Below are positions 13,628 through 23,657 of a stretch of DNA of 64,000 nt, piece after piece. Position numbers and translations under genes: made by a program. This DNA comes from Hymenopellis radicata (taxonomy: Eukaryota > Basidiomycota > Agaricomycetes > Agaricales > Physalacriaceae), in the NCBI GenBank assembly GCA_015501595.1, contig JADNRX010000029.1:186001-250000 (forward strand), read 5' to 3'. Position 1 is the stretch's first letter. Each line of letters starts with the position of its first letter. The notes under the pieces are model-generated. The model saw only the letters and a program-made list of their open reading frames with translations. It was not told the origin of the DNA and did no database searches.

Positions 13628-13921
13628 GTCGACCGGTATGTACCCGTTTCACAGCTCATTGTCTATCCCTTTTAATACAGCATGGCGCAGTACATGTCTG
13701 TGTAACGCGTTGGCGATTTGTAATAGAACCACATTATACACCATTTGTATAACATTCAACACGTTTTCCCAGCCCGCGTCGCGCTTGTGCTGAGAACTGA
13801 CTCGGGATTGCAGTAAATACTTGCCGGTGCACCTTGGTCCCAGCGAATATGATCTCTGTCATCCAACTGCCGACTGCATCCACCATCTTTCCCACTTACT
13901 TGTCACTCGAAAACTGCGACG

Positions 13922-15075
13922 ATGAGCTCGACTGAATCCAAGTCACGATCGTATGTTTTAGCGTCGCGTGGATCGGTGCTTGCCAAAGTACAAACGAATT
14001 CCGTGCTCGCTGCACTGCAGGCACTCTACCCCGATGGCGATGACTCTGCGCCGTCGTTTTCCTCGTCTTTCATGCAAAGCGGGGGCGACGTTAACAAAAC
14101 TACTGCTCTCTTTTTAATTGGTGGCAAAGCATTGTGGACCAAAGAGCTCGAGGTTGCGCTGAAGGAACACGTATGCGACTTTTTGGTGCACTCGTTCAAA
14201 GATGTGCCTACGATCTTACCGGAGGGATGCATGATAGGCGCCGTCATGGAACGTGTTGACCCGGCAGACAGTCTGATTATCAAGAAGAGCAAGGAAGGCG
14301 TGTGGAAAACATTGGATGATCTCCCAGCCGGTAGTGTCGTGGGTACTGGCAGTATCAGACGCATTGCCCAGCTCAAACGCAAATACCCCAACCTTCAGTT
14401 CCAGGATTGTGTGAGTCTACTGTTCGTTCTTATCACAGCAGCAATCTAACAGTAATACGCGTAGCGAGGCAACATGCAAGTGCATCATCCTACAGGCGCG
14501 CTCATCTGATCTTTGTTTGCAGTGACACTCGACTGGCCAAGCTCGATGCTGAGGACGGGCCATACGCTGCCATCATCCTCGCTAAAGCTGGCCTTGTTCG
14601 CCTCAACGCCACTCACCGTATTGCCGTCGACCTCACTCCACCCGTTCTTTTCCACGCTGTTTCTCAGGGCGCTCTCGCCGTCGAGATCCGCACAGATGAC
14701 CCCGAGGCACTTCGTCTTTGCCAGACTATCACGCATAAGCCATCGCATATACGGTGCTTTGCCGAGCGAGCTTGTCTGCGCGTCCTTGAGGGCGGATGTA
14801 GCGTTCCAGTGGGTGTAGACTCCAGTTACGAGGACGGCGTGCTGAACCTGACTGGATGCGTCACATCCTTGGAGGGCACTAAGCACGTAGAGTATTCCTT
14901 GAAGGAGAAGGTGGACACTATCGAGGAGAGTGAGGAGGTAGGTACAGCGATGGCGAGAAAGCTGATCGACATGGGCGCGAAGAAGATTTTGGAAGAAATT
15001 TCTGTGGACAAGATGAAAAGGGCAAAGGAGGCTGAAAAGATTGAGCAAGCTGCTGCCGCTGCTGCGACGTCGTAG
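13922..15075 (+). CDS. HEM3: Hydroxymethylbilane synthase (porphobilinogen deaminase)
   Basis: Third step of heme synthesis: joins four porphobilinogens into hydroxymethylbilane, in the cytosol. Exons 13922-14410, 14465-14475 and 14523-15075 add up to 1,053 nt, giving 350 residues, the usual size. Motifs: SYVLASRGSVLAKVQT (the family's IGTRxSxLA region), CDFLVHSFKDVPT, VVGTGSIRRIAQLKRKYP, RGNIDTRLAKLD (restored only when the middle exon is included), GALAVEIRTDDPEA, and the dipyrromethane-cofactor cysteine in LEGGCSVPVGV. The middle exon is only 11 nt, and the intron after it is of GC-AG type (GCAAGT donor at 14476). A shortened model that reads through would lose the substrate-binding RGN..TRL motif. 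Confidence 0.95.
14465..14475 (+). other. 11-nt micro-exon of HEM3 followed by a GC-AG intron
   Basis: Bases 14465-14475 (CGAGGCAACAT) encode RGN plus two bases of the next codon. The upstream intron, 14411-14464, runs from GTGAGT to a TAG acceptor. The downstream intron, 14476-14522, begins GCAAGT and ends GCAG. Using this donor restores RGNIDTRLAKLD, the conserved porphobilinogen deaminase motif. A GT donor three bases further on (GTGCAT) puts the next exon out of frame. GC donors with an otherwise perfect consensus are a known minor class. Confidence 0.85.
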
Positions 15076-15193
15076 AAGTATATATTAGATTGTATGATTA
15101 TCTATAAAGTGCTATGAGTGTATCGATACAACTTGCCTCCGACCACCATCACTGGTTTCTGTCCCTCATTTTTTGTCTCTTCTTTCTTTATTC

Positions 15194-16685
15194 ATGGCAA
15201 CGACTAAATCGTCCTTGGTAGACTTACATCTACGCGGCATTTTTACTGTTCTGATGTAGTTTACAGGCCAGTCATTCCCTCCAGCGTACCGACTCTGAAA
15301 CGACCGACGACTCGCCCTTTGGATCTGGCCTTACGACACCTGTAGACGAACATCTCCCGCCTTTCGAGAACATCCATGCTCGCCTCTTCGCTCAACTAGA
15401 TTTGGAGTCATCGGGACCTACAAGTTCGGACAAGCTCCACAATGTCGCCCCGCTCCCTCAGAAAGACCTATCCATGTCCTTAGCGTATAGGATAGAGACA
15501 GCGAGTAGCTTTGGAAAGGAACCCTCGTCGACTGCGGTATGGAGTTTTGTTATATTGCCCCTTACGTTGCTCATCATCAATGGCGACGACAATAGGATAG
15601 AAACGCGTCTTTTGCGGATGAAATACCTCTCAACTGTCCACCGATGGAGCGGTACTCGTCAACCTCGCCCAGTGGAGAATCCCCTCCGATCTCAGAAGAG
15701 GAACTGGAATTACCCTCAACCCCATCGATTCCTGCGCCCGAGCCAAAAGATCAGGTTCAGGACGAAGACTATCTATCTGAAGAAGATTTGCACATATTCC
15801 CAGCCGAGCTAGGAGTTGGGACCGAGTTCTCCATTTCCACCTCTGATGATGCCTTGCTTGAGAGCTCACTCATGGACTCGCCTACTATCAGCTACAGTCT
15901 TTTCTCGTTTACCGAACATGTAAGCCTTTCCTTCTTCTTATATGCATCCATTCGATTCAGAGGTTTGTAGAGCTCCCTTCGACGGCCTCACGATCGTTCA
16001 TTTTCTGTAACTGCTGTCAAGGACTTGGATGTTGCCAACCTGGACGCAGACGATGAAGCTAGCGAAGTTCGTGTATATTTACGATCCCTAAACGCTTTTT
16101 CTTATCCCCTTCGCTAAGGCTGAAGACATTCAATCGAAATCCAAGAAATCTACTCTACGCGAAATCACTCTCTTCGATACTGCCCAGTTCTTTTTTGATG
16201 ATGTCTTTGTCTTGCGCTTCCTCACACTCTCTCAAACGGATTTTGTCAATCTCCTTCCCAAGGCGCTTCTCTTTCTTCCATGGTATACGCTCGTGGGCGG
16301 AGTCATTGTTCTCTTTCCTCAATACCTTGAAACTGTCGCTTTCTCTACTGGCTACATCTCGTCGCCTCCTCGTGGAATTCGCCGATACGCGCATTGGGCT
16401 GATTGCGCTCTGGCACATGTATTGCTCTTCCTTTTGGTGGTGGTGATGATTGGTACGAGGACCCCAATAGTTTTCCCATTATTATTCGGACAAGCGACAT
16501 ATTCGTGGATGGATTTTAGGTTCGACGAGAGAGTGCCGTTAGGGATGGATGACCGGCAGTCGTTGTATGTCGTGGTCAAGGAATTAGTTAGCGACGTGCA
16601 GTTGAGGAGGAGCGAGGGCAATTTCTTTGTCGTGGGTTCCGACGAGGCTGCTTTGGACCATGAATCCGATGTGGACGAGTCTTGA
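15194..16685 (+). CDS. Uncharacterised protein with acidic N-terminal half and C-terminal membrane segments
   Basis: I do not recognise a family. The start at 15194 (MATTKSSL) is followed by an intron (GTAGAC...TTACAG) and then an acidic, Ser/Thr-rich region (SLQRTDSETTDDSPFGSGL; LELPSTPSIPAPEPKDQ; YLSEEDLHIFPAELGVGTEF). Introns fall near 15540-15640, 15919-15968 and 16065-16118. The C-terminal part (16120-16685) is different in character. TLREITLFDTAQFFFDDVFV precedes two hydrophobic stretches: LLPKALLFLPWYTLVGGVIV and LAHVLLFLLVVVMIGTRTP, with FPLLFGQATYSWMDFRFDE after them, and an acidic tail ending DHESDVDES. It is likely an integral membrane protein with a disordered cytosolic N-terminus. 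It lies 118 bp downstream of HEM3 on the same strand. The exon borders in the middle are approximate. Confidence 0.65.
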
Positions 16686-17022
16686 GAGCTTTGACTTTTA
16701 CTTCTTTTTCGTTCTGTTTGAGACTTTTATAATGTGATATCGCCGAATTTCTTGCATAACCAATGTGACGGACTCGATGCCGAGATAGCATACTTACGCG
16801 TAGCCGGCACAGGCGCGAGACTGCAAAAGTCAGAACTTTGAATGATGTTCAACGTTCAACGTTCAACACCAATGCATTATGAAGAGAAAATGAGAAAGGT
16901 CTACACTCATCGTATTCAGCGTGTACCATTGCAACAAAGCGTGCCGCAAAGGTCATATTACAACTGTACGGTACGTTACAAGGAAGTGAGTGGTGAGGAG
17001 GTCTAGGTGTCCATATGACGAG
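16686..17022. other. Convergent intergenic gap with GTTCAAC triplicate
   Basis: This 337-bp gap lies between two convergent genes and should contain both 3' ends. Three back-to-back copies of GTTCAAC occupy 16847-16867. No coding signal or RNA gene was seen. Confidence 0.5.
16847..16867. repeat. Tandem 7-bp repeat (GTTCAAC x3)
   Basis: Three perfect adjacent copies of GTTCAAC at 16847-16853, 16854-16860 and 16861-16867, in non-coding DNA between convergent genes. Confidence 0.9.
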
Positions 17023-17725
17023 CTATGAGCTTGGAGAGGGCGCGTCTTGTTTCTTTTTGGGTGCGGGTGCAGATTCCGGGGGAGCGACAGGTTCCTCGCT
17101 GTCGGGTTTAGTGGCAGATTCTTCATCGTCATCGTCATCCATAAGTTCTGTACAATGATGAGTTGAGAGTACGGGATACACATGTGGAAAACTTGCCTTG
17201 AGAATAGACATCCGGATGTTCCCTAAAGCAGTTCTGCATACCTTGGAACTTTTCTACACAGTTGATGCCCTTTGGCTCGGCGTCAGAATGGACGAAGCAC
17301 GAGAATGCCTCGCGAAATTCTGGTCCACATGGTCCATGGGCCATACCACCAAGACATGGGCAGTCCCAATTTATTTCGCCAGTTTCGGGGTTGTACGCGC
17401 CTCCGCCTCCACCGCCTTCCTTCTCTTCCTCCTCCTCTGACTCTGCTTCAGCTGGAACAGGTGTGGCCTCTGCTGGAGCATTTTCATATTTTATAGGTGC
17501 AACTGTAGTGGCAGCGGGTGCTGAAGCTAGGGAAAGGCCAATGTTAAGCTGATTCGGAGAGCAAGGAGATGACTAACGAGAGTCGAGAGCGAATGTGGGT
17601 ACACTGAATGCTAGTGCTGCTGCCGAAAGGCCAACAGTGAGTCCAATACGAAAGCGGGGAGTCTTGGATGCCCCGGCAGCCGTATGCAAGCAGCGACGGA
17701 GAGGCAGACGCGTTAGACGGTACAT
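17023..17725 (-). CDS. MIA40: MIA40-type oxidoreductase, mitochondrial intermembrane space import
   Basis: Oxidises small cysteine-rich proteins (CX3C and CX9C types) to trap them in the intermembrane space. The first exon from 17725 gives [20 protein letters not shown], a mitochondrial presequence, then a hydrophobic anchor [27 protein letters not shown] intron follows, then an acidic linker ([20 protein letters not shown]). The catalytic core has the redox CPC motif (NWDCPCLGG) and two CX9C arms ([11 protein letters not shown] and [11 protein letters not shown]), all expected in MIA40/CHCHD4. A last intron separates HPDVYSQ from an acidic, Lys/Pro tail ([17 protein letters not shown]) ending at 17023. 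The fungal form is anchored in the inner membrane by its N-terminus, unlike the soluble animal CHCHD4. It is divergent from the gene at 17815, with 89 bp between the start codons. Confidence 0.93.
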
Positions 17726-17814
17726 GATGGTCGAAACTCAAAATTGGTGGGCACGTGATGCGGCAAACAGAGTGCAATTGTTGTCCGGCGGACAGCTTTG
17801 TCCTTCCGTCCATC
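17726..17814. promoter_or_regulatory. 89-bp divergent promoter with CACGTGAT box
   Basis: The gap between the start codons of MIA40 (minus, 17725) and the Ser/Pro-rich membrane protein (plus, 17815) is 89 bp. CACGTGAT at 17752-17759 reads ATCACGTG on the other strand, a match to the Cbf1/USF-type RTCACRTG site. Both leaders must overlap this box or each other. Its role is inferred from position. Confidence 0.45.
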
Positions 17815-20800
17815 ATGGACAACGCGCTACCTCCTCCGTTCTCTCGCCGTCGTGTGCCGCGACAGGCAAATACCTCACTCGGAGCCTCTCAGGCAGGACC
17901 GTCACGGCTTCCCGAGTTCTCCAGTACCAATGTTGATCTCAATTTGACTGACGAGCCGTCCCGCAACTTGCTCTCCACATTCTCCTCTATGGACATTGAT
18001 ACCCCAGTTTCTATAGTCGAGGATACCCCGGCCCAACGTCTAAGGGCAATCATGAGTAGAATGCCTCCAGATACCTCTGCACGAGCAGACGCGCCACCTG
18101 CTTCGCCCTCGGACCGGGATTCGGACTTTGATCCTCCCAATCTTGCTTCCTCCACGGCTAGCTCCTACAAAGGCTCGCTCAAAGGCCTAATCAGTCGCGC
18201 CTTGCGCCCGCCCGGCGATACTCCTCAGAAAGACAAGGGACGCCGTCGTCGAAATAGCATCGACACCAGTGAAGTGGAGAGCAGTCCCAGAGTTCAAAAG
18301 GTCAGACAAGAACGCGCTGGCGTCAAGGGAAAGAGAAAAAGTCACAGTGATGAGGAGGTCGACGGCCGTACGCTTCAAGTTGTTCATTATCAGCGACACC
18401 TGTCACTGACCATCCGTTGCTAGAAACACCTACTGCCATCTATGATCTATTCAACGAGCGCACGCCCAATATCAGCCTCGATGTTCATGCCCTAAACTCT
18501 TCTCGGGCCACTCCTCCAGCGGCTACCAGCACTCCCCAGCAACAATCACTTCAGTCTTTAAATTCATACCTTCATGCCCATTCCAGTACGACATCACCAT
18601 CTAATCCTCGTCGGCTTCCACTAACCGTCGTCTACCAGACCTCTTGGACCAGGACTCTGACATGCAACGCAACCTGGAAGGTTTAGATAGCGAAGACGAT
18701 GGCCCTCCCCTACTACAATTCCCTGGCCCGAAGAAAACGATTGACCCTCAAGGAACCATTCGCCCTCGTATTGCTGAGCGTTCCAAATCATCTCCTACTC
18801 ACACTACTATTATTGCCAATCACCACGCGACACCCGATGAGCATGATCCCATCGGCCGACATTCAGCAAGCTCACCCACTCTGCATCGACAGTCACCTAC
18901 ACTACACAGACCGTCCCGCATACCTGTCTCCCCTTCCCGCACCCGCCATGGCAGTACAGCGTCCATCAGCAGTATCAGCTCAAGAGAATCACATTCGGAT
19001 CGTACGCACATTGCTTTTTCTTTTCCGCGCTGTGTACTTACCGGTTATAGACGAGCCTCGAACACATGAAATGAACGGTTCCCGCGAGCAGGACTTGGAG
19101 CGTCAATGGAATAAATCACGCTCTAGAACTCTTTCCAAGCCAACTCCTAACTCAACTCATGTACGTTCTCGTACATATAGCCAGTCGACGGATCCACGGG
19201 CTTCACCATTACCTTCTCCTGGGCACAGGCAAAATAGACTGTCTATTTCGAGTTCGCGCTCCTCGTCGTCAGCCAGTTCTCGAGATGACGAAATTGAACT
19301 TGAGGCCGAAGTCGAAGCAGTGGTTCAACATGAACGTGAACGCAACTGGAACTCCAACCATCCGACTTGGCATCTACAATCACTCACACATAGTCGTCCA
19401 AGCTCTCCGATACCGCATTCACCTTCAGCCTCGACTTCGACACACTCTCATACGTCTTATTTCGATGTCAAGAGTAACCACTTGCGCCCTCCTTCTCGTA
19501 TCCAGTCTCCTCAGACTTCAAAGTCCCCTTCCCCTCGACCTCACTCTATTCATGGAGGCACCCTTTCTCCCTCACCGTCACCGTCACCATCACCTTCTCG
19601 ATCGCAACGTCCTCGACCGATAAGCTTCCCAGCACGCCCTACTTCTCCTCTGCCTCCCATTGCAACGATCTCTCCCCCATCTCTGCGGCCTCGCAGTGGA
19701 ACCCCTTCGGTTCTGAAGCGTAGCTCAACAGAACCTGAAATCTCTCCTCGTAATGGTCGATTACGTGCAACGTCGTCGGTATCTGTAATACCAACGAGCA
19801 GTCCGAAGATCTCGCCGCGTACTGGAACACCGGTCTCGGCTAAAGGAAGTCACTCTGCCAAGTCACCATTTTCTACCACCATAAGAAGCGGTCAGAATAG
19901 AAAGGCAAACGGAAGCTATGAGGGGGAAACCACAGGTCCGTAAGCTCTAGTAATCAGTGACCTCACCGCTGACTCGTACCGAAGATACAGACCACGAAGA
20001 TATTCCCGAAGACCATACGCCAACTTTGAAGCCACTCGCGCCGTTACCAGTGGAATCACCCGAGGGAGGACGGAAATCTTCTCCGCGACATCATACTTCT
20101 ATCGACGAGGCCAGACTGCGAAAGGCTGTCGGTTCTATTCACTCACCTCCTGCATCTTCACCATCACCATCATCAGCCCCTTCTACCCCTCCAACGCCTC
20201 CAACAGCCTTGCCTTTATTTGACTCCCCAGCCACTCCACCCAAGATATCCTTTTCCAAATCTGACTTTCAGACCCCGTCACCACCGGCTGGATTACCGGC
20301 ACTTCCTGGACCTCCGTCATCGTCAGACGAGGATACCCACAAGTTTGGTTCGCTAGACACCGCTACGAAGACACCACGTCCGCCTGGCGGTTGGGCTTAC
20401 ACTCCGGCGCGTCCTAATCCTCTATTGAGAACCAGCTCCTTACCGACGGATGATGAGAATGTCTCGGATCATAGTGCATCGACTCCTATGAATACAACAC
20501 CTTTGTCGAGAGCTCAATCGCTACCAGCACAAACACCTGCTCCACCAGGCGGCTGGCTTATGACCCCTGCTCAGAAAAAAAGTGTGCGGTTTGACCATGG
20601 ACAAGAATCTGAAGTGTCGACTGGGCAAGATTCAGAATCCCATATGGACTCTCAAGCGATCACTGACGCTGAGGAGCCTTCCGTTCGGAAAGAGAACGGT
20701 ATCTTAAAACCATCTGCGCTTGTGAACACAGACGTACAAGTTGCTGGACCCTCCAGCCCTCCTGCTTCACCCTCGAAGTCTCGGAGGCAGGCCAGGATTC

Positions 20801-21691
20801 GCATAGTGGATGAGTACGGTAGAGAGGATATCTCTCAGGATGCATCCTTGTCTCGAAACAAGAGAGAGGACACGCCTAGGCGTAGTTCTATTCGCATTGT
20901 TGATGCTATGGGCCGCGTCGTGGAAGATAGTGTTATTGAGCCGGAAACGGAGGTTGACGAGTCTTTCGTTGCTCCAAAGTCGCGTACTGAAGGTATGGCG
21001 CGTATGCAGACTGGGCTCACTCGATTGGAACAGTTATTCGACACTGAGTTGGACCGGTGAGTACCAGCATTGGTTTCATTGAACGCGATTATTGAGCCCA
21101 TCTTGTAGAACCCAGTCTCCAATCGATGTGAACCGCATTTCAGAGCTAGAGCAGGCTTCAAGTAATTCACGCAGGCAACGTCGAAAACTCAAGTCCGATA
21201 TGGATGCTAATTTACGTGCGGTGCGAAAAAGCATGAATGAGGTTATGTCTGTCATGGTATGTTTTCTTTTATCATCTCTCAATCTCCAACTCACTGCGTT
21301 TGCAAGGAGTCTTCGCCTCAAGTTCATGCTAAGAAGAGTGAACATCCCAAGTTCTCTTTTGGGAGATGGGCGGCCTGGATCACCATTGGTGTTTTAATAC
21401 AGATCGTACTTCTGTGGGTCATGTACAGGTTAGCAGTTAATATTCCACGTTCGACGTTCGAGAAATTGACAACGTGTTTCAAGCATGACACTGGCCCGTG
21501 CTTACGAACTCTTCTTGACGACCTACTATGATCCTTTCTCTCCTGAGCTTTACATGTATCAGCCTCAATCTGCTTACGCCGCTTCCACCTCTTTCACCGG
21601 CGGTGTGCTCGGGAAGACGGCAGTCTTCTTCCGCAAGCTGTGGGAGACGTTGGTTCAACCTTCCCATGCCGTTATGTGGGGGACTTCCTGA
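17815..21691 (+). CDS. Long Ser/Pro-rich protein with C-terminal membrane segment, uncharacterised
   Basis: The start at 17815 (MDNALPPPFSRRRVPRQANT) opens a protein of about 1,150 residues, mostly of disorder-type composition. Introns fit at about 18370-18423 (GTACGC...GCTAG), 18588-18642 (GTACGA...CTAAC...CCAG), 19000-19050, 19935-19990, 21058-21108 and 21256-21307. Recurring features are a nuclear-type basic patch (KDKGRRRRNS), two PPGGW blocks (RPPGGWAYTPA and APPGGWLMTPAQKKSVRFD), and a repeated unit RIRIVDEYGRE / SIRIVDAMGRVVED near residue 900. The C-terminus has a coiled-coil-like stretch (RRKLKSDMDANLRAVRKSM) and a single hydrophobic helix (WAAWITIGVLIQIVLLWVMY), followed by about 65 residues ending MWGTS. 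The layout suits a membrane- or nuclear-envelope-anchored scaffold, but I recognise no named family and assign no function. Confidence 0.7.
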
Positions 21692-22436
21692 AATCTTACG
21701 GCGCTCTTGGTTACCTATGTTCTTGTTTATATGGTGTTGTTTCAGTTTCTGTATGATTAAAATGTACGTCGTGCACTCGTCGTGCATATTTCGTTGCGTT
21801 CAGTTGAATAATAGACCTCCGGAAGTTTTAGGCGCTTTTGGGCCGTTTCTTGTTTCTTCGTGCCAGCTGATTGATGATCGTATTCAGTATTCAGTCGAAC
21901 GGGCCTTGAACGGGCCCCTCCTCGCCGTGAAAGAGGTCCGGGTGCTGTAGGTGGTGCATGCACAAGCAATGCACCCTTAAAGGTGCTGCAGCTATCAAGA
22001 CTCCCAGAGACTGCCGACTCTTCCGGTTGTTGAATAGGACACGAGTAGTGCACGTTGTCCACGCGAGACAGAGCGCTGAAGATTGGTCCTGATTACTCTG
22101 ACAACGGTTGGAATCTGCAGAATCTGATGCGGATTTGCGTAACCCACGCGTTCCCAACGTGTGTATAATATGTTCAACCATTTCTAGAAACGAGGGTCAC
22201 CGAAAAAGTTCCGTGGCCGGAATCATTTAAAAGGCAGACCACCCGCACTGGAAATTCCCCATCTTCAGCTTGAGCTCTGTTGACGTCTTGACGGCGAATC
22301 ACTTCTTTCCCTTCAGTCTTCTTTCATTTGCAACCTCTGTTCAATTTCTCGCAGCTAGCCTGCCTATTACAGTTCACCCCTTCTAAACAATCCCCGTTTA
22401 ACGCACTCCCTTTTTTGTGAACTCGTATTTTCCGAA
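21692..22436. other. Intergenic gap; promoter of the small secreted protein
   Basis: About 745 bases. The distal part shows no gene. The last 210 bases look like a strong fungal promoter: a TATA-like TTTAAAAG at 22226-22233 followed by a pyrimidine-rich leader (CTTCTTTCCCTTCAGTCTTC near 22301) up to the ATG at 22437. Confidence 0.5.
22226..22233 (+). promoter_or_regulatory. TATA-like box of the small secreted protein gene
   Basis: TTTAAAAG lies about 204 bp before the ATG at 22437, with a CT-rich leader in between. This arrangement is common in highly expressed fungal genes. Assignment by motif and position only. Confidence 0.4.
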
Positions 22437-23331
22437 ATGGTTCAAATCACTTCCCTCGCTGTCTTCGTCACCCTCTTCACGAGCTTTGTTGCGTCTGCTC
22501 CTGTTGCCATCCGTGCCAAGAAGAGCTCCAGTTGCACGGTCGATACCACGGACACCACTGCTACCGACACCGCCGCTGCCAATGGCACCACTGCCATTGA
22601 CAACGCTGCTACAGGTGCTGCCGCTGCAACAGGATCTTTCACTCTTCTCGAGTATGTCCGTTTCCTTAAAATTACGAGTCGTCCTGAATTTTTTTTTCTT
22701 CAGCTACGCCGACTTCCAGATCTCCGACGGTGTTGCTGGAGATGCGGCGGCCGAGGCCAACGCCGTCTTCGTCGGTGAGCATCTTGTCCTTTTCCCTCGT
22801 CGTTCTGCGTCTGAACCATTTCTTTAGATCCTTTCGCCGGTGTCGACCTTTCCACCTTGGATGATTCCGTCGCCGTAAGTTTCATACCCTTCCTGCTTTA
22901 GTAGACACCCACTGACGAGTCCCGTGCAGGACGACATGCAGACGATGCGTGAAGCCGCCGAAGCTGCTGAGACCGACGACTTCAACCCTGCCATTGATGC
23001 CGCTTCGGGCGCCGCAGCCGACGCTCTCCAGGTCGGAAAGATCAAGAACAAGGTCTTGAAGCTCACCGGCGAAGTGCAAGTCCTCAACATCAAGGTTGGC
23101 ATTCTACTTGCCCTACCCTGGAACTGCTTGATTAACGCGTTATTCTAGATTGCCAAGGCTGCTGCTTCCGGTGACGACACGTCTTCCCTAGAGTCCCAGT
23201 TGGCCGCTGAACAGTACGTTGCTCCCACATCGACGCGATCGTCTCTGACCTCTTGTGATAGGAAGAAACTCGATACCAACATTGCTACTGATAAGGCCAG
23301 TGCGGGGGACGCTTCTCAGTCGGTGGTCTGA
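22437..23331 (+). CDS. Small secreted protein of a basidiomycete family, function unknown
   Basis: Six exons: 22437-22651, 22704-22774, 22828-22874, 22930-23094, 23149-23213 and 23262-23331, about 210 residues. The N-terminus MVQITSLAVFVTLFTSFVAS is a signal peptide with cleavage likely just after SAPVA. A Thr/Ala-rich linker follows (TDTTATDTAAANGTTAIDNA). The conserved core is TLLDYADFQISDGVAGDAAA, FVDPFAGVDLSTLDDSVAD and MREAAEAAETDDFNPAIDAA, followed by a helical segment rich in Lys and Ala (KIKNKVLKLTGEVQVLNIK). From memory, this YADFQISDGVAGDA-type protein recurs across mushroom genomes without an assigned role. It has a single cysteine, so it is not a disulfide-stabilised effector type. 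The TATA box and CT-rich leader suggest strong expression. It could be a cell-wall or matrix protein. Confidence 0.88.
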
Positions 23332-23657
23332 TCTGGGGAAAAGTGATAGCTGTACTACTGCATTCGTAGTTAGAGACACGTTCAATTCAACAGGCTCAAA
23401 ACAAACATGGCGTGAATCCTTCAGTTTGGCTAGAATGTCTTCTTTCAGTCTTTTGCTTCATCGATAACAATTCTTCTCGCCCTCGCAAGATCTTAGATCT
23501 TAGATTGTGTACCCGCACTGACTTAAAGGTCCGTGCCCTGAGTCGCCTAAGATCGTCAAGTGTATATATGGTAGTGTACATGGTGCTGCAATGTGTTTAT
23601 GCTACAATTGTAGGTGGATAATGCCGGGGAAAATGTGTGGAGAGATAAACTAGTAGA
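23332..23657. other. Convergent intergenic gap
   Basis: This 326-bp gap separates the 3' ends of two convergent genes. I see no coding signal, repeat or RNA gene. Confidence 0.5.
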
